Below, piece by piece: positions 40,822 through 50,913 of a DNA stretch of 64,000 bases (positions within the stretch are counted from its first letter, which is position 1; the number at the start of each line of letters is the position of its first letter). Made by a program: the position numbers and the translations under genes. The notes under the pieces were generated by a model, which was not told the origin of the DNA, did no database searches, and was given only the letters and a program-made list of their open reading frames with translations. Source of the DNA: Nocardioides marmoriginsengisoli (GTDB lineage Bacteria > Actinomycetota > Actinomycetes > Propionibacteriales > Nocardioidaceae); assembly GCF_003725695.1 (NCBI RefSeq), contig NZ_RJSE01000003.1, forward strand, positions 219,127-283,126, read 5' to 3'.

Positions 40822-41601
40822 TCAGCGGGTCGTCGGCCGACCGGGAACGCTGACGTCGATCTCGGAGATCCCGCCGTTCGGACCACGGTCCTTCTTCGCG
40901 GTGCGCAGCAGGACCGCCAGCACCTCCGCCTTCGCCGCGGACGAGTCCGCGCTCCCCCAGACCACCGTGATGCCGCCGGTCAGCCGCAGCGAGATCTTGT
41001 CGATCGAGGCGACGTCGACGTCCTCCACCGAGGCCGCGATGTCGGACCGCAGCGACCGGATCACCCGGGCCGCCTCGGCCAGCGCCGCCGCTTTCACGTT
41101 CGGATCGGTCCGGACCAGCGGCAGGTCGGCCGGCGGCCGGGCGTAGCTGCCGAACAGCACCCCGTCGTCGTCCACCGCCTGCAACCCGGTGCCGCGGCTG
41201 ACGACCGCGATCGGCACCCGCTCGGTGACCTCGATCTTGATCCCGTGCGGCCAGGACCGGGAGACCGCGACCGTCCGGATCGCCGGGATCGCCTCCACCC
41301 GGGCCTGGATCGCGCCGAGGTCGACCCGGACGAGCTGGCGGTCGAGCGGCACCTGCGCGACCCGTTCGATCCGGGCCGTGCCGACGGCGCTGTTGCCGGT
41401 GACCTCGACGTCGCGCACGGTGACGACCGAGGAGAACCAGATCAGCCAGACGGCGGTGGCGACCAGCACGACGACGAGGCCGGTGATCAGGAACGGCCGC
41501 CAGCGCCGCAGCCGGGCGCGCAACCGCCGGCGGGCGAAGTCCGGGCCGGCCACCATCACCGTGACGTCGGTCGGCTCGACCTCCTCGTCAGCCATCGTCA
41601 T
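40822..41601 (-). CDS. ftsQ: Cell division protein FtsQ
   Basis: A 259-residue bitopic protein. A cytoplasmic N-terminus ends in an Arg-rich stretch before one helix (PFLITGLVVVLVATAVWLIW, about 36-55), then the POTRA domain (VVTVRDVEVTGNSAVGTARIE) and the FtsQ domain with SWPHGIKIEVTERVPIAV. It links early and late divisome parts with FtsB and FtsL. ATG at 41601 has GGAG seven bases upstream and overlaps murC by 14 bases. Confidence 0.94.
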   Translation of the reverse strand: MTMADEEVEPTDVTVMVAGPDFARRRLRARLRRWRPFLITGLVVVLVATAVWLIWFSSVVTVRDVEVTGNSAVGTARIERVAQVPLDRQLVRVDLGAIQARVEAIPAIRTVAVSRSWPHGIKIEVTERVPIAVVSRGTGLQAVDDDGVLFGSYARPPADLPLVRTDPNVKAAALAEAARVIRSLRSDIAASVEDVDVASIDKISLRLTGGITVVWGSADSSAAKAEVLAVLLRTAKKDRGPNGGISEIDVSVPGRPTTR

Positions 41602-43039
41602 CCGGGGTCTCCTCCGGGGCCTCCTTGGCCCGCTGGGTCAGCAGCGCCAGCACCGAAGGACCGAGCAGCGTCACGTCGCCGGCGCCCAGGGTCAGGATCA
41701 CGTCGCCGGGCAGTGCCCGATCCACCAGGTGCTCGGCGGTCGCCGACCAGGACGGCTCCAGCACCACCTGCTCGGCCGGCAGCGGCACGGCGTCGGCGAC
41801 CAGCGCCGCCGTCACCCCGGGTTCCGGGTCCTCGCGGGCGACGTAGATGTCCATCACCACGACTTCGTCGGCAGCGCCCAGGGCCTGGCCCATCTCAGCG
41901 CCGAAGATCCGGGTGCGCGAGACCATGTGCGGCTGGAAGGCGACCACGATCCGCCCCGGACCGGCCAGCGACCGGGCCGCCTCCAGGTCGCCGCTGATCT
42001 CCTTGGGGTGGTGGGCGTAGCTGTCGTAGACCCGGATGCCGCCGACCTCGCCCTTGAGCTCCATCCGCCGCCGGGTGCCGGAGTACGCGCCGAGCCCGCG
42101 GGCCAGGTCCGCGAACCCGAAGCCGAGCCGCAGCCCGGACGCCAGCGCCGCCAGGGCGTCGAGCACGTAGTGCTGACCGGGCACCTGCAACCGGACCTCG
42201 CCGAGCCTCCGGCCCCGGTCGACCACGTCGAACGTCGAGGTGGCGCCGACCTGGCGCAAGTTCTCCGCGCGCACCTCGGCGTCGGCACCGATGCCGACCC
42301 CGATCGTGCGCAGGCCGCGCTCCGCCGCGTCCGCGACCAGCGCCGCGGCCCCCGGGTCGTCGGTGCACGCCACCAGGAAACCGGCCGGGTCGATCCGGCC
42401 GAGGAACTCGGTGAAGGCGGCCCGGTAGGCCTCCTCGGTGCCGTAGTTGTCGAGGTGGTCGGCCTCGACGTTGGTGACCAGCGCGGCGTACGGCGAGTAG
42501 ACCAGGAAGGCGCCGTCGCTCTCGTCGGCCTCGGCGACGAAGAGGTCGCCGGTGCCGTCGTGGGCGTTCGACCCGGACTCGTTCAGGTCGCCGCCGATCG
42601 CGAACGACGGGTCCGCCCCGCAGTGCTGCAACGCGACGGTGAGCATCGAGGTGGTGGTGGTCTTGCCGTGCGTCCCGGCGACCGCAACCACCCGGCGGCC
42701 CTGCATCACCGCCTCCAGCGCGGCCGACCGCGGCAGCAGCCGGAGACCGAGACGGCCGGCCTCGACCACCTCCGGGTTGTCGGCGCGGACCGCCGTGGAG
42801 ACGACCACGGTGTCGGCGCCCGCGACCTGCTCCGCGGCGTGCCCGACGAAGCACTCCGCTCCCAGTGCGCGCAGCGCCTCGATCGTGGCCGACGGCTTGG
42901 CGTCGCTGCCGGAGACCTCGATCCCCCGGGCGAGCATGATCCGGGCGATCCCGGAGAGACCGGCACCGCCGATGCCGACGAAGTGCACCCGGCCCAGGGC
43001 TTCGGCCGGGAGCAGCTCGGAGGGGACCGGGACCTTCAT
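41588..43039 (-). CDS. murC: UDP-N-acetylmuramate-L-alanine ligase
   Basis: A 483-residue Mur ligase adding L-Ala to UDP-MurNAc. N-terminal Rossmann-like VHFVGIGGAGLSGIA, ATP loop AGTHGKTTTTS, central EADESDGAF and DSYAHHPKEI. Start overlaps the murG stop (ATGA). Confidence 0.96.
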   Translation of the reverse strand: MKVPVPSELLPAEALGRVHFVGIGGAGLSGIARIMLARGIEVSGSDAKPSATIEALRALGAECFVGHAAEQVAGADTVVVSTAVRADNPEVVEAGRLGLRLLPRSAALEAVMQGRRVVAVAGTHGKTTTTSMLTVALQHCGADPSFAIGGDLNESGSNAHDGTGDLFVAEADESDGAFLVYSPYAALVTNVEADHLDNYGTEEAYRAAFTEFLGRIDPAGFLVACTDDPGAAALVADAAERGLRTIGVGIGADAEVRAENLRQVGATSTFDVVDRGRRLGEVRLQVPGQHYVLDALAALASGLRLGFGFADLARGLGAYSGTRRRMELKGEVGGIRVYDSYAHHPKEISGDLEAARSLAGPGRIVVAFQPHMVSRTRIFGAEMGQALGAADEVVVMDIYVAREDPEPGVTAALVADAVPLPAEQVVLEPSWSATAEHLVDRALPGDVILTLGAGDVTLLGPSVLALLTQRAKEAPEETPDDDG

Positions 43040-44118
43040 CGGTTCCCTCCCGCTGCCTGCTCGATCAGGTCCGCCAGCTTCTCGTCGGCGTCCAACGGGA
43101 TCACCCCGGAGGCAGCGCGGCCCATCGTCTCGCGGCGCTCCCGGTCGGCGACGAGGCCGGGCAGGGTCGACCGGACCCACTCCGGGGTGAAGGCGGCATC
43201 CGCCACCAGCAGGCCGCCACCGGCGTCGACCACCGGGCGGGCGTTGAGCGCCTGCTCGCCGTTGCCGATCGGCAGCGGCACGAAGACTGCCGGCAGCCCG
43301 ACCCCGGAGACCTCGGTGACGGTGTTGGAACCGGCCCGGCAGACGACCAGGTCCGCGGCCGCGTAGGCCAGGTCCATCCGGTCGACGTACCGCTCCACGA
43401 CGTACGGCGTCCCGGTGGCGACGTCGCCGACCTCGCCCTTCGGTCCGACGATGTGCAGCACCTGGACGCCGCCGGCGGCGAACGCGTCCGCCGCGGCCGA
43501 GACCGAGTCGTTGATCCGCCGGGCGCCCTGCGAGCCGCCGGTGACCAGCAGCGTCGGCAGCTCGGCGTCCAGGCCGAAGAACTCCCGCGCCTCCGCGCGC
43601 AGCGCGCCGCGGTCCAGGGTGGCGATCATCCTGCGGATCGGCAGCCCCGTGCAGACGGCGTGCGGCAGCGCGGTCCCCGGGAAGCTGGTCGCGACGTACG
43701 GCGTGATCCGGGCACCGAGCTTGTTCGCGATCCCGGGCAGGGCGTTGCCCTCGTGGACCACCAGCGGCAGCTTCCGCCGGCGCGACGCCAGGTACGCCGG
43801 CACCGAGACGTAGCCACCGAAGCCGACCACCACGTCGGGGCGGATCCGGTCGAGGACGGCGACCGCCTCGTTGACCGACGCCCGCAGCCGGCCGGGGGTC
43901 CGGAGCAGGTCGGCGTTGAGCTTCCGCGACAGCGGTACCGGCGAGACCAGCTCGAGCGGGTAGCCCGCCGCCGGGATCACCGTGGTCTCCAGCCCGCGAG
44001 CCGTGCCGAGGCAGGTGATCTCCAGGTCGGGGTGCCGGCGGCGCAGCGCGTCCGCGGTGGCCAGCAGCGGCGAGGTGTGGCCCGCAGTGCCACCCCCCGC
44101 GAGCAGGATGCGCTTCAC
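43036..44118 (-). CDS. murG: UDP-GlcNAc:lipid I GlcNAc transferase
   Basis: A 360-residue GT-B glycosyltransferase that turns lipid I into lipid II at the inner membrane face. Glycine loops LLAGGGTAGH and VTGGSQGARRIND, acceptor region HEGNALPGIANKL and UDP-GlcNAc region VVCRAGSNTVTEV are clear. GTG at 44118 overlaps the ftsW stop as GTGA. Confidence 0.96.
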   Translation of the reverse strand: MKRILLAGGGTAGHTSPLLATADALRRRHPDLEITCLGTARGLETTVIPAAGYPLELVSPVPLSRKLNADLLRTPGRLRASVNEAVAVLDRIRPDVVVGFGGYVSVPAYLASRRRKLPLVVHEGNALPGIANKLGARITPYVATSFPGTALPHAVCTGLPIRRMIATLDRGALRAEAREFFGLDAELPTLLVTGGSQGARRINDSVSAAADAFAAGGVQVLHIVGPKGEVGDVATGTPYVVERYVDRMDLAYAAADLVVCRAGSNTVTEVSGVGLPAVFVPLPIGNGEQALNARPVVDAGGGLLVADAAFTPEWVRSTLPGLVADRERRETMGRAASGVIPLDADEKLADLIEQAAGGNR

Positions 44119-45377
44119 GACCAGCGCCTCGGGACCGCGCCCGCGTTCACCGCACGCTGGGTCTTGCGGGCGCTCCGGCGCCGGCGCAGCTCGCCGGCCG
44201 CGTTCGGCTCCGAGCGGGCGAAGCCGATCACCAGGCCGAGCGCGACCAGCTCCGGCACCAGCGACGAGCCGCCGTACGAGACCAGCGGCAGCGGGATGCC
44301 GATCACCGGCAGCAGCGCCAGCACCATCCCGATGTTGATGATCGCGTGCGCGGTCAGCCAGATCACGATCCCGGCGGTGGCGTAGCGGACGAAGAGGTTC
44401 TCGGCCTGCATGGCGACCCGCAGGCCGGCGTACGCGATGGTCAGGAACAGCACCAGGACCAGCAGCGTGCCGGCGAGGCCGAGCTCCTCGCCGAGGACCG
44501 CGAAGATGAAGTCGGTGTGCGCCTCGGGCAGGTTGCCCCACTTCTGCTGGCTGGCGCCGATGCCCTTGCCGAAGAGGCCGCCGCTGGCCATGCCGAGGAT
44601 GCCGTGGCCGGCCTGCCAGCCGGAGCTCTGGAAGTCCTTGAAGGGGTCGGCGAAGCTGGTGATCCGGTTGAGGCGCTCGTCGCTGCTCGCCGCGAGGTAC
44701 AGCGCCGCGACCGAGACCAGGCTGACCGCGCCGACGAAGAGCCGGGCCGGGACGCCGATCACCCAGAGCATGCCGAGAGTGATCGCGAACATCACCAGCG
44801 CGGTGCCGAGGTCACCACCGACCAGCACCAGTCCGGTGATCAGGCCGGCGACCGGGATCACCGGGATCATCAGGTGCCACCAGGAGCCGAGCAGCTTGTC
44901 CTTGCGGGCGTAGACATCGGCGCACCAGAGCACCATCGCGAACTTCGCCACCTCGGACGGCTGCACCTGGAACGGGCCGAGACCCAGCCAGTTCTTGTTG
45001 CCGTTGACCTCGACACCGAGGCCGGTCTGGGTCAGGGCCAGCATCACCACGGCGACCAGCAGACCCGGCCACGCCAGGAAGCGCAGCGTCCGGAGCGGGA
45101 TCTTGGTCGCGACCCACGCGCACGGGAACGCGACCACCACCCACATCAGCTGCTTGAGCGCCCAGTAGTAGGAGTTGCCGTGCTTCTCGAAGCCGTCGAC
45201 GCTGGAGGCGCTCAGCACCATCACCAGGCCGATCGCGAGCAGCAGCGCGGTCGCGCCGAGGAGCAGGTAGTACGGCGTCAGCGGGCGGTCCAGGTGGCGT
45301 CGCATCGTGGCGACCCAGCCACGGATCCCGGCGTCCTCACCGAAGGTCCGCTCGCCCGGATGCGCGGTGGCGCTCAC
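44115..45377 (-). CDS. ftsW: SEDS peptidoglycan polymerase FtsW
   Basis: A 420-residue polytopic SEDS glycosyltransferase that polymerises septal lipid II with FtsI. Ten hydrophobic segments, the PSEVAKFAMVLW motif, the catalytic-region VLVGGDLGTALV, and the GIPLPLVSYGGSS signature are present. A basic C-terminal tail (RRRRSARKTQR) fits the FtsZ contact known in mycobacteria. GTG at 45377 has GGAGGA upstream. Confidence 0.96.
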   Translation of the reverse strand: MSATAHPGERTFGEDAGIRGWVATMRRHLDRPLTPYYLLLGATALLLAIGLVMVLSASSVDGFEKHGNSYYWALKQLMWVVVAFPCAWVATKIPLRTLRFLAWPGLLVAVVMLALTQTGLGVEVNGNKNWLGLGPFQVQPSEVAKFAMVLWCADVYARKDKLLGSWWHLMIPVIPVAGLITGLVLVGGDLGTALVMFAITLGMLWVIGVPARLFVGAVSLVSVAALYLAASSDERLNRITSFADPFKDFQSSGWQAGHGILGMASGGLFGKGIGASQQKWGNLPEAHTDFIFAVLGEELGLAGTLLVLVLFLTIAYAGLRVAMQAENLFVRYATAGIVIWLTAHAIINIGMVLALLPVIGIPLPLVSYGGSSLVPELVALGLVIGFARSEPNAAGELRRRRSARKTQRAVNAGAVPRRWS

Positions 45378-45395
45378 TCGTCCTCCTCGTCGTGA

Positions 45396-46877
45396 CTACT
45401 CCTGCGTCCCCCGCCTGCGGCGCACGGCCGCGGCGAAGGCATCGCCGCGTGCGCCGTAGTTGGTGAACATGTCCATGGACGCACAGCCCGGGGCCAGAAG
45501 CACGGTGTCCCCGGGTCGGGCGAACGCCGCGGCTTGCGCCACGACGCTGTCCATAGGAGAAGTCTCGCCGGGCGGCAGACGGAAGACGGGGACATCCGGC
45601 GCGTGTCGGGCCAACGCCTCACCAATCACTTCAGCATCAGCACCGATCAGCACCACCGCGCGCAGCCGGTCCCGCACCCGTTCGACGAGGTCCTCGAACC
45701 GGGATCCCTTGGCCAGGCCGCCGGCGATCCAGACCACCGGGTCGTAGGCCTGCAGCGACGCCAGCGCTGCCGGCGGGTTGGTGGCCTTGGAGTCGTCCAC
45801 CCAGGTGACGCCGTCGAGCACGGCCACCTCGGCGATCCGGTGGTCGCCGGGGACGAAGCCGCGCAGCGCGTCCCGGATCGCGACCGGCTCGACCCCGAAG
45901 GAGCGGGCCAGGGCGGCCGCGGCGAGCGCGTTCTGGACGAAGTGCGGTGCCGGCGTGGCCAGGTCGGCGATCGTGCACAGCTCGGCGGCCGCATTCCGCC
46001 GGTCCTCCACGAACGCCCGGTCGGCGAGCACGTCCTCGACCACGCCGAGCATCCCGACACCCGGCATCCCCAGGGTGAACCCGATCGCCCGGGCCCCCTC
46101 GGCGACGTCGGCGTCGCGGACCAGCTGCTCGGTGACCGGGTCGGCGAGGTTGTAGACGCAGGCGGTCTCGACGCCGGCGTAGATCCGGCCCTTGTCCGCG
46201 GTGTAGGCGTCCATCGGGTCGCCTCCCGCCGTCGAGTACCAGTCCAGGTGGTCCGCGGCCACGTTGAGCACCGCGGCCGAACGGGCCCGCATCGAGGAGG
46301 TGTAGTGCAGCTGGAAGCTGGAGAGCTCGACCGCCAGCACGTCGTACGGCGACGCGCCGTTCTCGTCCTCGGTCATCACGGCCTCGACGATCGGCAGCCC
46401 GACGTTGCCGGCCGCGACCGTGCGCAGGCCGCCGGCGAGCAGCATCTGCTCGAGCATCTGCACCGTGGTGGTCTTGCCGTTGGTCCCGGTGATCGCCAGC
46501 CAGGGCGCCGGGCGGTGCAGGTCGCGCAACCTCCAGGCGAGCTCGACCTCGCCCCAGATCGGGATCCCGCGCGCGGCGGCCTGGGCCAGCAGCGGGGCGT
46601 CCGGCCGCCAGCCGGGCGAGGTGACCAGCACGTCGACGTTCTCGGGGAGGACGGCCGTGCTGCCCGCACCCAGCCGGATCGTGGCGCCGAGGATCTCCAG
46701 CAGGGTGGCCTTCTCCCCGCGCGCCTCGTCGTCGGCCTCGTCGAGCGCGGTCACCGAGGCGCCGAGGTGGTTGAGGCTGTCCGCGGCGGCGAAGCCGGAG
46801 ACGCCCATGCCGGCGACGACCGCATTGATGCCCTCCCAGGAGCTCTCCCGACCCAGACCGTCGAGACGCGTGCTCAC
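45396..46877 (-). CDS. murD: UDP-MurNAc-L-alanine-D-glutamate ligase
   Basis: A 493-residue Mur ligase adding D-Glu. ATP loop [25 protein letters not shown] and the [12 protein letters not shown] motif are typical. The GTG at 46877 is preferred since it overlaps the mraY stop as GTGA; an ATG at 46892 would overlap by 19 bases and lacks a ribosome site. Confidence 0.95.
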   Translation of the reverse strand: MSTRLDGLGRESSWEGINAVVAGMGVSGFAAADSLNHLGASVTALDEADDEARGEKATLLEILGATIRLGAGSTAVLPENVDVLVTSPGWRPDAPLLAQAAARGIPIWGEVELAWRLRDLHRPAPWLAITGTNGKTTTVQMLEQMLLAGGLRTVAAGNVGLPIVEAVMTEDENGASPYDVLAVELSSFQLHYTSSMRARSAAVLNVAADHLDWYSTAGGDPMDAYTADKGRIYAGVETACVYNLADPVTEQLVRDADVAEGARAIGFTLGMPGVGMLGVVEDVLADRAFVEDRRNAAAELCTIADLATPAPHFVQNALAAAALARSFGVEPVAIRDALRGFVPGDHRIAEVAVLDGVTWVDDSKATNPPAALASLQAYDPVVWIAGGLAKGSRFEDLVERVRDRLRAVVLIGADAEVIGEALARHAPDVPVFRLPPGETSPMDSVVAQAAAFARPGDTVLLAPGCASMDMFTNYGARGDAFAAAVRRRRGTQE

Positions 46878-47968
46878 CCGCCGACCACCCATTCGGCGTA
46901 GAAGACACCGAGCCCGGCGGCGACGAACACCGCGCCGATCAGCCAGAACCGGATCACGACGGTGATCTCCTCCCAGCCGAGCAGCTCGAAGTGGTGGTGC
47001 AGCGGCGCCATCCGGAACAGGCGTTTGCCCTTGGTCGCCTTGAACCAGCCGACCTGCAGGATCACCGACATCGTCTGGACCACGAACAGGCCGCCGAGCA
47101 GCGCCAGCAGCAGCTCGGTCCGGGTCAGCACCGCCATCCCGGCGACCGCGCCGCCGAGGGCGAGCGATCCGGTGTCCCCCATGAAGATCTGGGCCGGCGA
47201 GGCGTTGTACCAGAGGAAGCCGAAGCAGGCGCCGGTGATCGCCGCCGCGACCACGGCCAGGTCGAGCGGGTCACGCACCTCGTAGCAGGAGCCGACCGCG
47301 CCGGAGACCGCCACCCGGGTGCCGGAGCAGGACTGGTTGTTCTGCCAGATGTTCATCAGGGTGTAGGCGCCGAAGACCATCATCGAGGCGCCGGCGGCCA
47401 GCCCGTCGAGGCCGTCGGTGAGGTTCACCGCGTTGCTCGCCCCGGCGATCATCAGCACGATGAAGAGCACCAGCACGGCGGTCGGCAGCGCGAACCGCTC
47501 GATGTCGCGGGTGAAGGAGATCGCGTGACCGGCCGGGGTCAGGCCGCGCTCGTCCTCGATCGGGTCGACGCGCCAGAGCACCAGCCACCCGAAGATCACC
47601 GCGATCAGGGTCTGGCCGATGAACTTGGCCTTGCTGCGCAGGCCGAGGTTGCGCTGCTTGTAGATCTTGATGAAGTCGTCCAGGAACCCGACCGTGCCGA
47701 GACCGACGAAGAGGAAGAGCAGCAGCAGCGCCGAGATCGAGGGTTCCGAGCCGGTGAGCAGCTTGGCCAGGAAGTAGGCGAGCACGGTGGCCAGCACGAT
47801 CACCAGGCCGCCCATGGTGGGGGTGCCCCGCTTGGTGTGGTGCGTCGTCGGACCGTCGTCGCGGATCAGCTGGCCGTAGCCCTTGGCGGCGAAGATCCGG
47901 ATCGCGTAGCGGGTCCCGATCAGGGTGAGCACGAGGGAGAGCCCCCCGGCCAACAAGATCGCCTTCAC
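46874..47968 (-). CDS. mraY: Phospho-MurNAc-pentapeptide transferase
   Basis: A 364-residue polytopic enzyme making lipid I on the polyprenyl phosphate produced by UppS. Catalytic Asp residues are in GFLDDFIK and [10 protein letters not shown]; the HHHFELLGW motif and KRGTPTMGG are present. Ten helices. GTG start at 47968 with GGGATGAG upstream. Confidence 0.97.
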   Translation of the reverse strand: MKAILLAGGLSLVLTLIGTRYAIRIFAAKGYGQLIRDDGPTTHHTKRGTPTMGGLVIVLATVLAYFLAKLLTGSEPSISALLLLFLFVGLGTVGFLDDFIKIYKQRNLGLRSKAKFIGQTLIAVIFGWLVLWRVDPIEDERGLTPAGHAISFTRDIERFALPTAVLVLFIVLMIAGASNAVNLTDGLDGLAAGASMMVFGAYTLMNIWQNNQSCSGTRVAVSGAVGSCYEVRDPLDLAVVAAAITGACFGFLWYNASPAQIFMGDTGSLALGGAVAGMAVLTRTELLLALLGGLFVVQTMSVILQVGWFKATKGKRLFRMAPLHHHFELLGWEEITVVIRFWLIGAVFVAAGLGVFYAEWVVGG

Positions 47969-47972
47969 CCGC

Positions 47973-49355
47973 TCATCCCTCCGCTTCAGTCAGCAACGCG
48001 TCGGCGACCCGCTCGAGCCCGACCGCCCGCGACGCCTTCACCAGCACCACCGAGGTGCCGACCACATTGTTCCGTACGGCGACGATCGCATCGGCCACCG
48101 ACTCGTGGAACGAGGCGGATTGATCGGCGTGACTGATCTCTCGTGCCCCGTTGCCCACCACGAAAACCTGGTCGATCCCGAGCTCCCGGGCGAGCCGGCC
48201 GATCCCGGCGTGCTCGGCGGCACTGGCCTCGCCGAGCTCGCGCATCTCCCCGACCACGGCCACCGTCGGCCGGCCGGACCGGCGGCCGATCTCGGCCAGG
48301 GTCCGCAGTGCGGCACCCATCGACTCCGGGTTCGCGTTGTAGGCGTCGTTGACCACGATCAGCCCGTCGGCGCGCTCGTGCAGCTCCATCCGCCACCGGG
48401 AGAGCGCGCGGATCGTGCCCAGCGCCGTACCGATCCCGGCGAGACCGGCGCCGACCGCCAGCGCCGCCGCGGTGACGGCGGCCGCATTGATCGCCTGGTG
48501 CTCGCCGAGCAGCTGGAGCTTGACGTGCACCCGCTGGGTGCCGTGCTGCAGGTCGAACGACGGCCGCCCGAGGTCGTCGAGCTCGATGTCCGACAGCCGC
48601 ACCGCAGCTCCGGGGTCGCGGCCGAAGGTCTGCACCCGGCCACGGGTGCGCGGTGCCATCGCGGCGACCGCCGGGTCGTCGAGGTTCAGCACCGCGACCC
48701 CGTCCGGGCCGAGGGCCTCGACCAGCTCACCCTTGGCCTGGGCGATCGCCGCCTGCGACCCAAACTCACCGAGGTGCGCGGTACCGACGTTGAGCACCAC
48801 GCTGACGTCCGGCGGGGCGATCCCGCAGAGCACCGCCAGGTGCCCGATCCCGCGGGCACCCATCTCCAGTACCAGGAACCTGGTCCCCGGCTCGGCCCGG
48901 AGCACCGTGAGCGGCAGGCCGAGCTCGTTGTTGAAGGACCCGTACGTCGCCACCGTCGGCGCGACCTCGGCCAGCACCGCGCCGAGCATGTCCTTGACCC
49001 CGGTCTTGCCCTGGGACCCCGTGACCGCCAGCACCCGCAGCTCCGGGTCGGCCCGGCGCAGCGCGCGCAGCACGTGCGCGGCCAGGCGCTGGACCCCCGC
49101 CTCGACGTCGCCGACCACCACGGTCGGCACCCCGGTCGGACGGCTACCGAGCACCGCCGCGGCACCGCCCTCGACGGCCGCGACGGCGAAGTCGTGCCCG
49201 TCCACGTGCTCCCCCGCGATCGCCAGGAAGAGTCCGTCCGGGACCGGGTCGCGGCTGTCGAGGAACGCCGGGCCGAGCACCCGGACGTCCGCGTCGCCCG
49301 CATCGACCGACCCGTCGACGACCGCCGCGATCTCGGCCAGCGTCATCGCGATCAT
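47973..49355 (-). CDS. murF: UDP-MurNAc-tripeptide:D-Ala-D-Ala ligase
   Basis: A 460-residue Mur ligase adding D-Ala-D-Ala. ATP loop [25 protein letters not shown] and [11 protein letters not shown] are hallmark blocks. Start overlaps the murE stop (ATGA). No ddl gene is in this window. Confidence 0.95.
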   Translation of the reverse strand: MIAMTLAEIAAVVDGSVDAGDADVRVLGPAFLDSRDPVPDGLFLAIAGEHVDGHDFAVAAVEGGAAAVLGSRPTGVPTVVVGDVEAGVQRLAAHVLRALRRADPELRVLAVTGSQGKTGVKDMLGAVLAEVAPTVATYGSFNNELGLPLTVLRAEPGTRFLVLEMGARGIGHLAVLCGIAPPDVSVVLNVGTAHLGEFGSQAAIAQAKGELVEALGPDGVAVLNLDDPAVAAMAPRTRGRVQTFGRDPGAAVRLSDIELDDLGRPSFDLQHGTQRVHVKLQLLGEHQAINAAAVTAAALAVGAGLAGIGTALGTIRALSRWRMELHERADGLIVVNDAYNANPESMGAALRTLAEIGRRSGRPTVAVVGEMRELGEASAAEHAGIGRLARELGIDQVFVVGNGAREISHADQSASFHESVADAIVAVRNNVVGTSVVLVKASRAVGLERVADALLTEAEG

Positions 49356-50896
49356 CGGCTGTCCCCCGCCAGTGCGTCCCGGGCCTCGTCGCGGTCGTCG
49401 AACGGCTGCGTCACCCCGGCTGCCTCCTGACCCGTCTCGTGGCCCTTGCCGGCGATCAGCACGGTGTCGCCGGGACCCGCCAGCGCGATCGCCTGCCGGA
49501 TCGCCTGCCGCCGGTCGCCGACCTCGAGCACCTCGCCGCGCTGCGGGGGCGGCACCTCGTCGGCACCCGCCAGCACCGCCGCCCGGATCGCTGCCGGGTC
49601 CTCGGAACGCGGGTTGTCGTCGGTGACCACGAAGACGTCGGCCTCGCGAGCACCGATCGCCCCCATCAGCGGGCGCTTGCCGGTGTCCCGGTCGCCGCCG
49701 GCCCCGAGGACCAGGATCAGCCGGCCGGTGGTCAGCGGACGCAGCGCGGCCAGCGCCGCGTCCAGCGCGTCGGGCTTGTGGGCGTAGTCGACGACGACCA
49801 GGAACTGCTGGCCGGCGTCGATCCGCTCCAGCCGACCCGGCACTCCCCCGGAGGCGGCGATCCCGCCGGCGACCAGGGCCGCGTCGAAGCCTGCCTCGGC
49901 GGCGAGCGCGACCGCGCACAACGCGTTGGCGACGTTGAAGGCGCCGGTCAGCGGCACCCCGGCCGGGATCCGCACGCCGTCGGGTCCGACGATCGTGAAC
50001 CGGGAGCCCTCGGGGCGAAGCTCGACGTCGACGGCTCGCCAGTCGGCCTCAGCCCCGGACGGCGAGAAGGTCCGCACCGGGATCTCCGCGTCCAGCAGCC
50101 GCCGCCCGAACTCGTCGTCGACGTTGGTCAGCCCGACCCGGGCCCGCGCCGGCGTGAACAGCGACGCCTTCGCCTGGAAGTAGTCCTCGAGGTCGGCGTG
50201 GAAGTCGAGGTGGTCGCGGCCGAGGTTGACGAAGGCGGCGACGTCGAAGACCACCCCGTCGACCCTGCCCATCACCAGTGCGTGGCTGGAGACCTCCATC
50301 GCGCAGCCGCGGACCTGGTGCTCGCGCATCACCGCGAACAGCGCGTGCAGGTCCGGCGCCTCGGGCGTGGTCAGCGCCGTCTTCACGTCCTGGCCGGCGA
50401 TCCGGGTGCCGACGGTGCCCACCACCGCGGCCGGGATGCCGACCTGCTCCAGCCCGGCCTCCAGGAGCCGGGTGGTGGTGGTCTTGCCCTGGGTGCCGGT
50501 GACCGCCATCAGCGTCAGGTCCGCCGCAGGGTCGCCGTAGATCCGGGCCGCCAGGCCGCCGAGCGCGGGCCGCGGGTCGTCGAGCACGAGCACCGGCACC
50601 GGCGTGCTGGTCAGCCGGGCCGCGCCCGCCGGGTCGGTCAGCACCGCCACCGCACCGGCCGCGACCGCTTCGTCCGCATAGGCGGCTCCGTGCGCGCGTG
50701 CGCCCGGCAGCGCGGCATACAGGTCACCCGGGAAGACCCGCTGGGAGCTCAGGCTCAGACCGGTGACGACCCGCTGCCCGGGGTCGCCGACCACCTCGGC
50801 GCCGACCCAGGACGCCACGTCGGTGAGCGTGGTCGCGCGCGGCGCGGCCGGGCGGGTCAGTCCCGGTCGCCGCATGCTCGAGTCAGAAACGGCCAC
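49352..50896 (-). CDS. murE: UDP-MurNAc-dipeptide:diaminopimelate ligase
   Basis: A 514-residue Mur ligase adding the third residue. ATP loop TGTQGKTTTTRLL; the DNPRSEDP motif marks specificity for diaminopimelate rather than lysine, consistent with a DAP-type wall (LL-DAP in Nocardioidaceae, though the isomer cannot be read). MEVSSHAL and HKPDALDAAL are present. GTG start at 50896. Confidence 0.96.
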   Translation of the reverse strand: MAVSDSSMRRPGLTRPAAPRATTLTDVASWVGAEVVGDPGQRVVTGLSLSSQRVFPGDLYAALPGARAHGAAYADEAVAAGAVAVLTDPAGAARLTSTPVPVLVLDDPRPALGGLAARIYGDPAADLTLMAVTGTQGKTTTTRLLEAGLEQVGIPAAVVGTVGTRIAGQDVKTALTTPEAPDLHALFAVMREHQVRGCAMEVSSHALVMGRVDGVVFDVAAFVNLGRDHLDFHADLEDYFQAKASLFTPARARVGLTNVDDEFGRRLLDAEIPVRTFSPSGAEADWRAVDVELRPEGSRFTIVGPDGVRIPAGVPLTGAFNVANALCAVALAAEAGFDAALVAGGIAASGGVPGRLERIDAGQQFLVVVDYAHKPDALDAALAALRPLTTGRLILVLGAGGDRDTGKRPLMGAIGAREADVFVVTDDNPRSEDPAAIRAAVLAGADEVPPPQRGEVLEVGDRRQAIRQAIALAGPGDTVLIAGKGHETGQEAAGVTQPFDDRDEARDALAGDSR

Positions 50897-50913
50897 GTGG
50901 CGAACCTATCGGT

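Noticed and set aside
46878-46892. ATG at 46892 as the murD start
   Set aside because: No ribosome site and larger overlap; GTG at 46877 gives the GTGA overlap seen elsewhere in the cluster.
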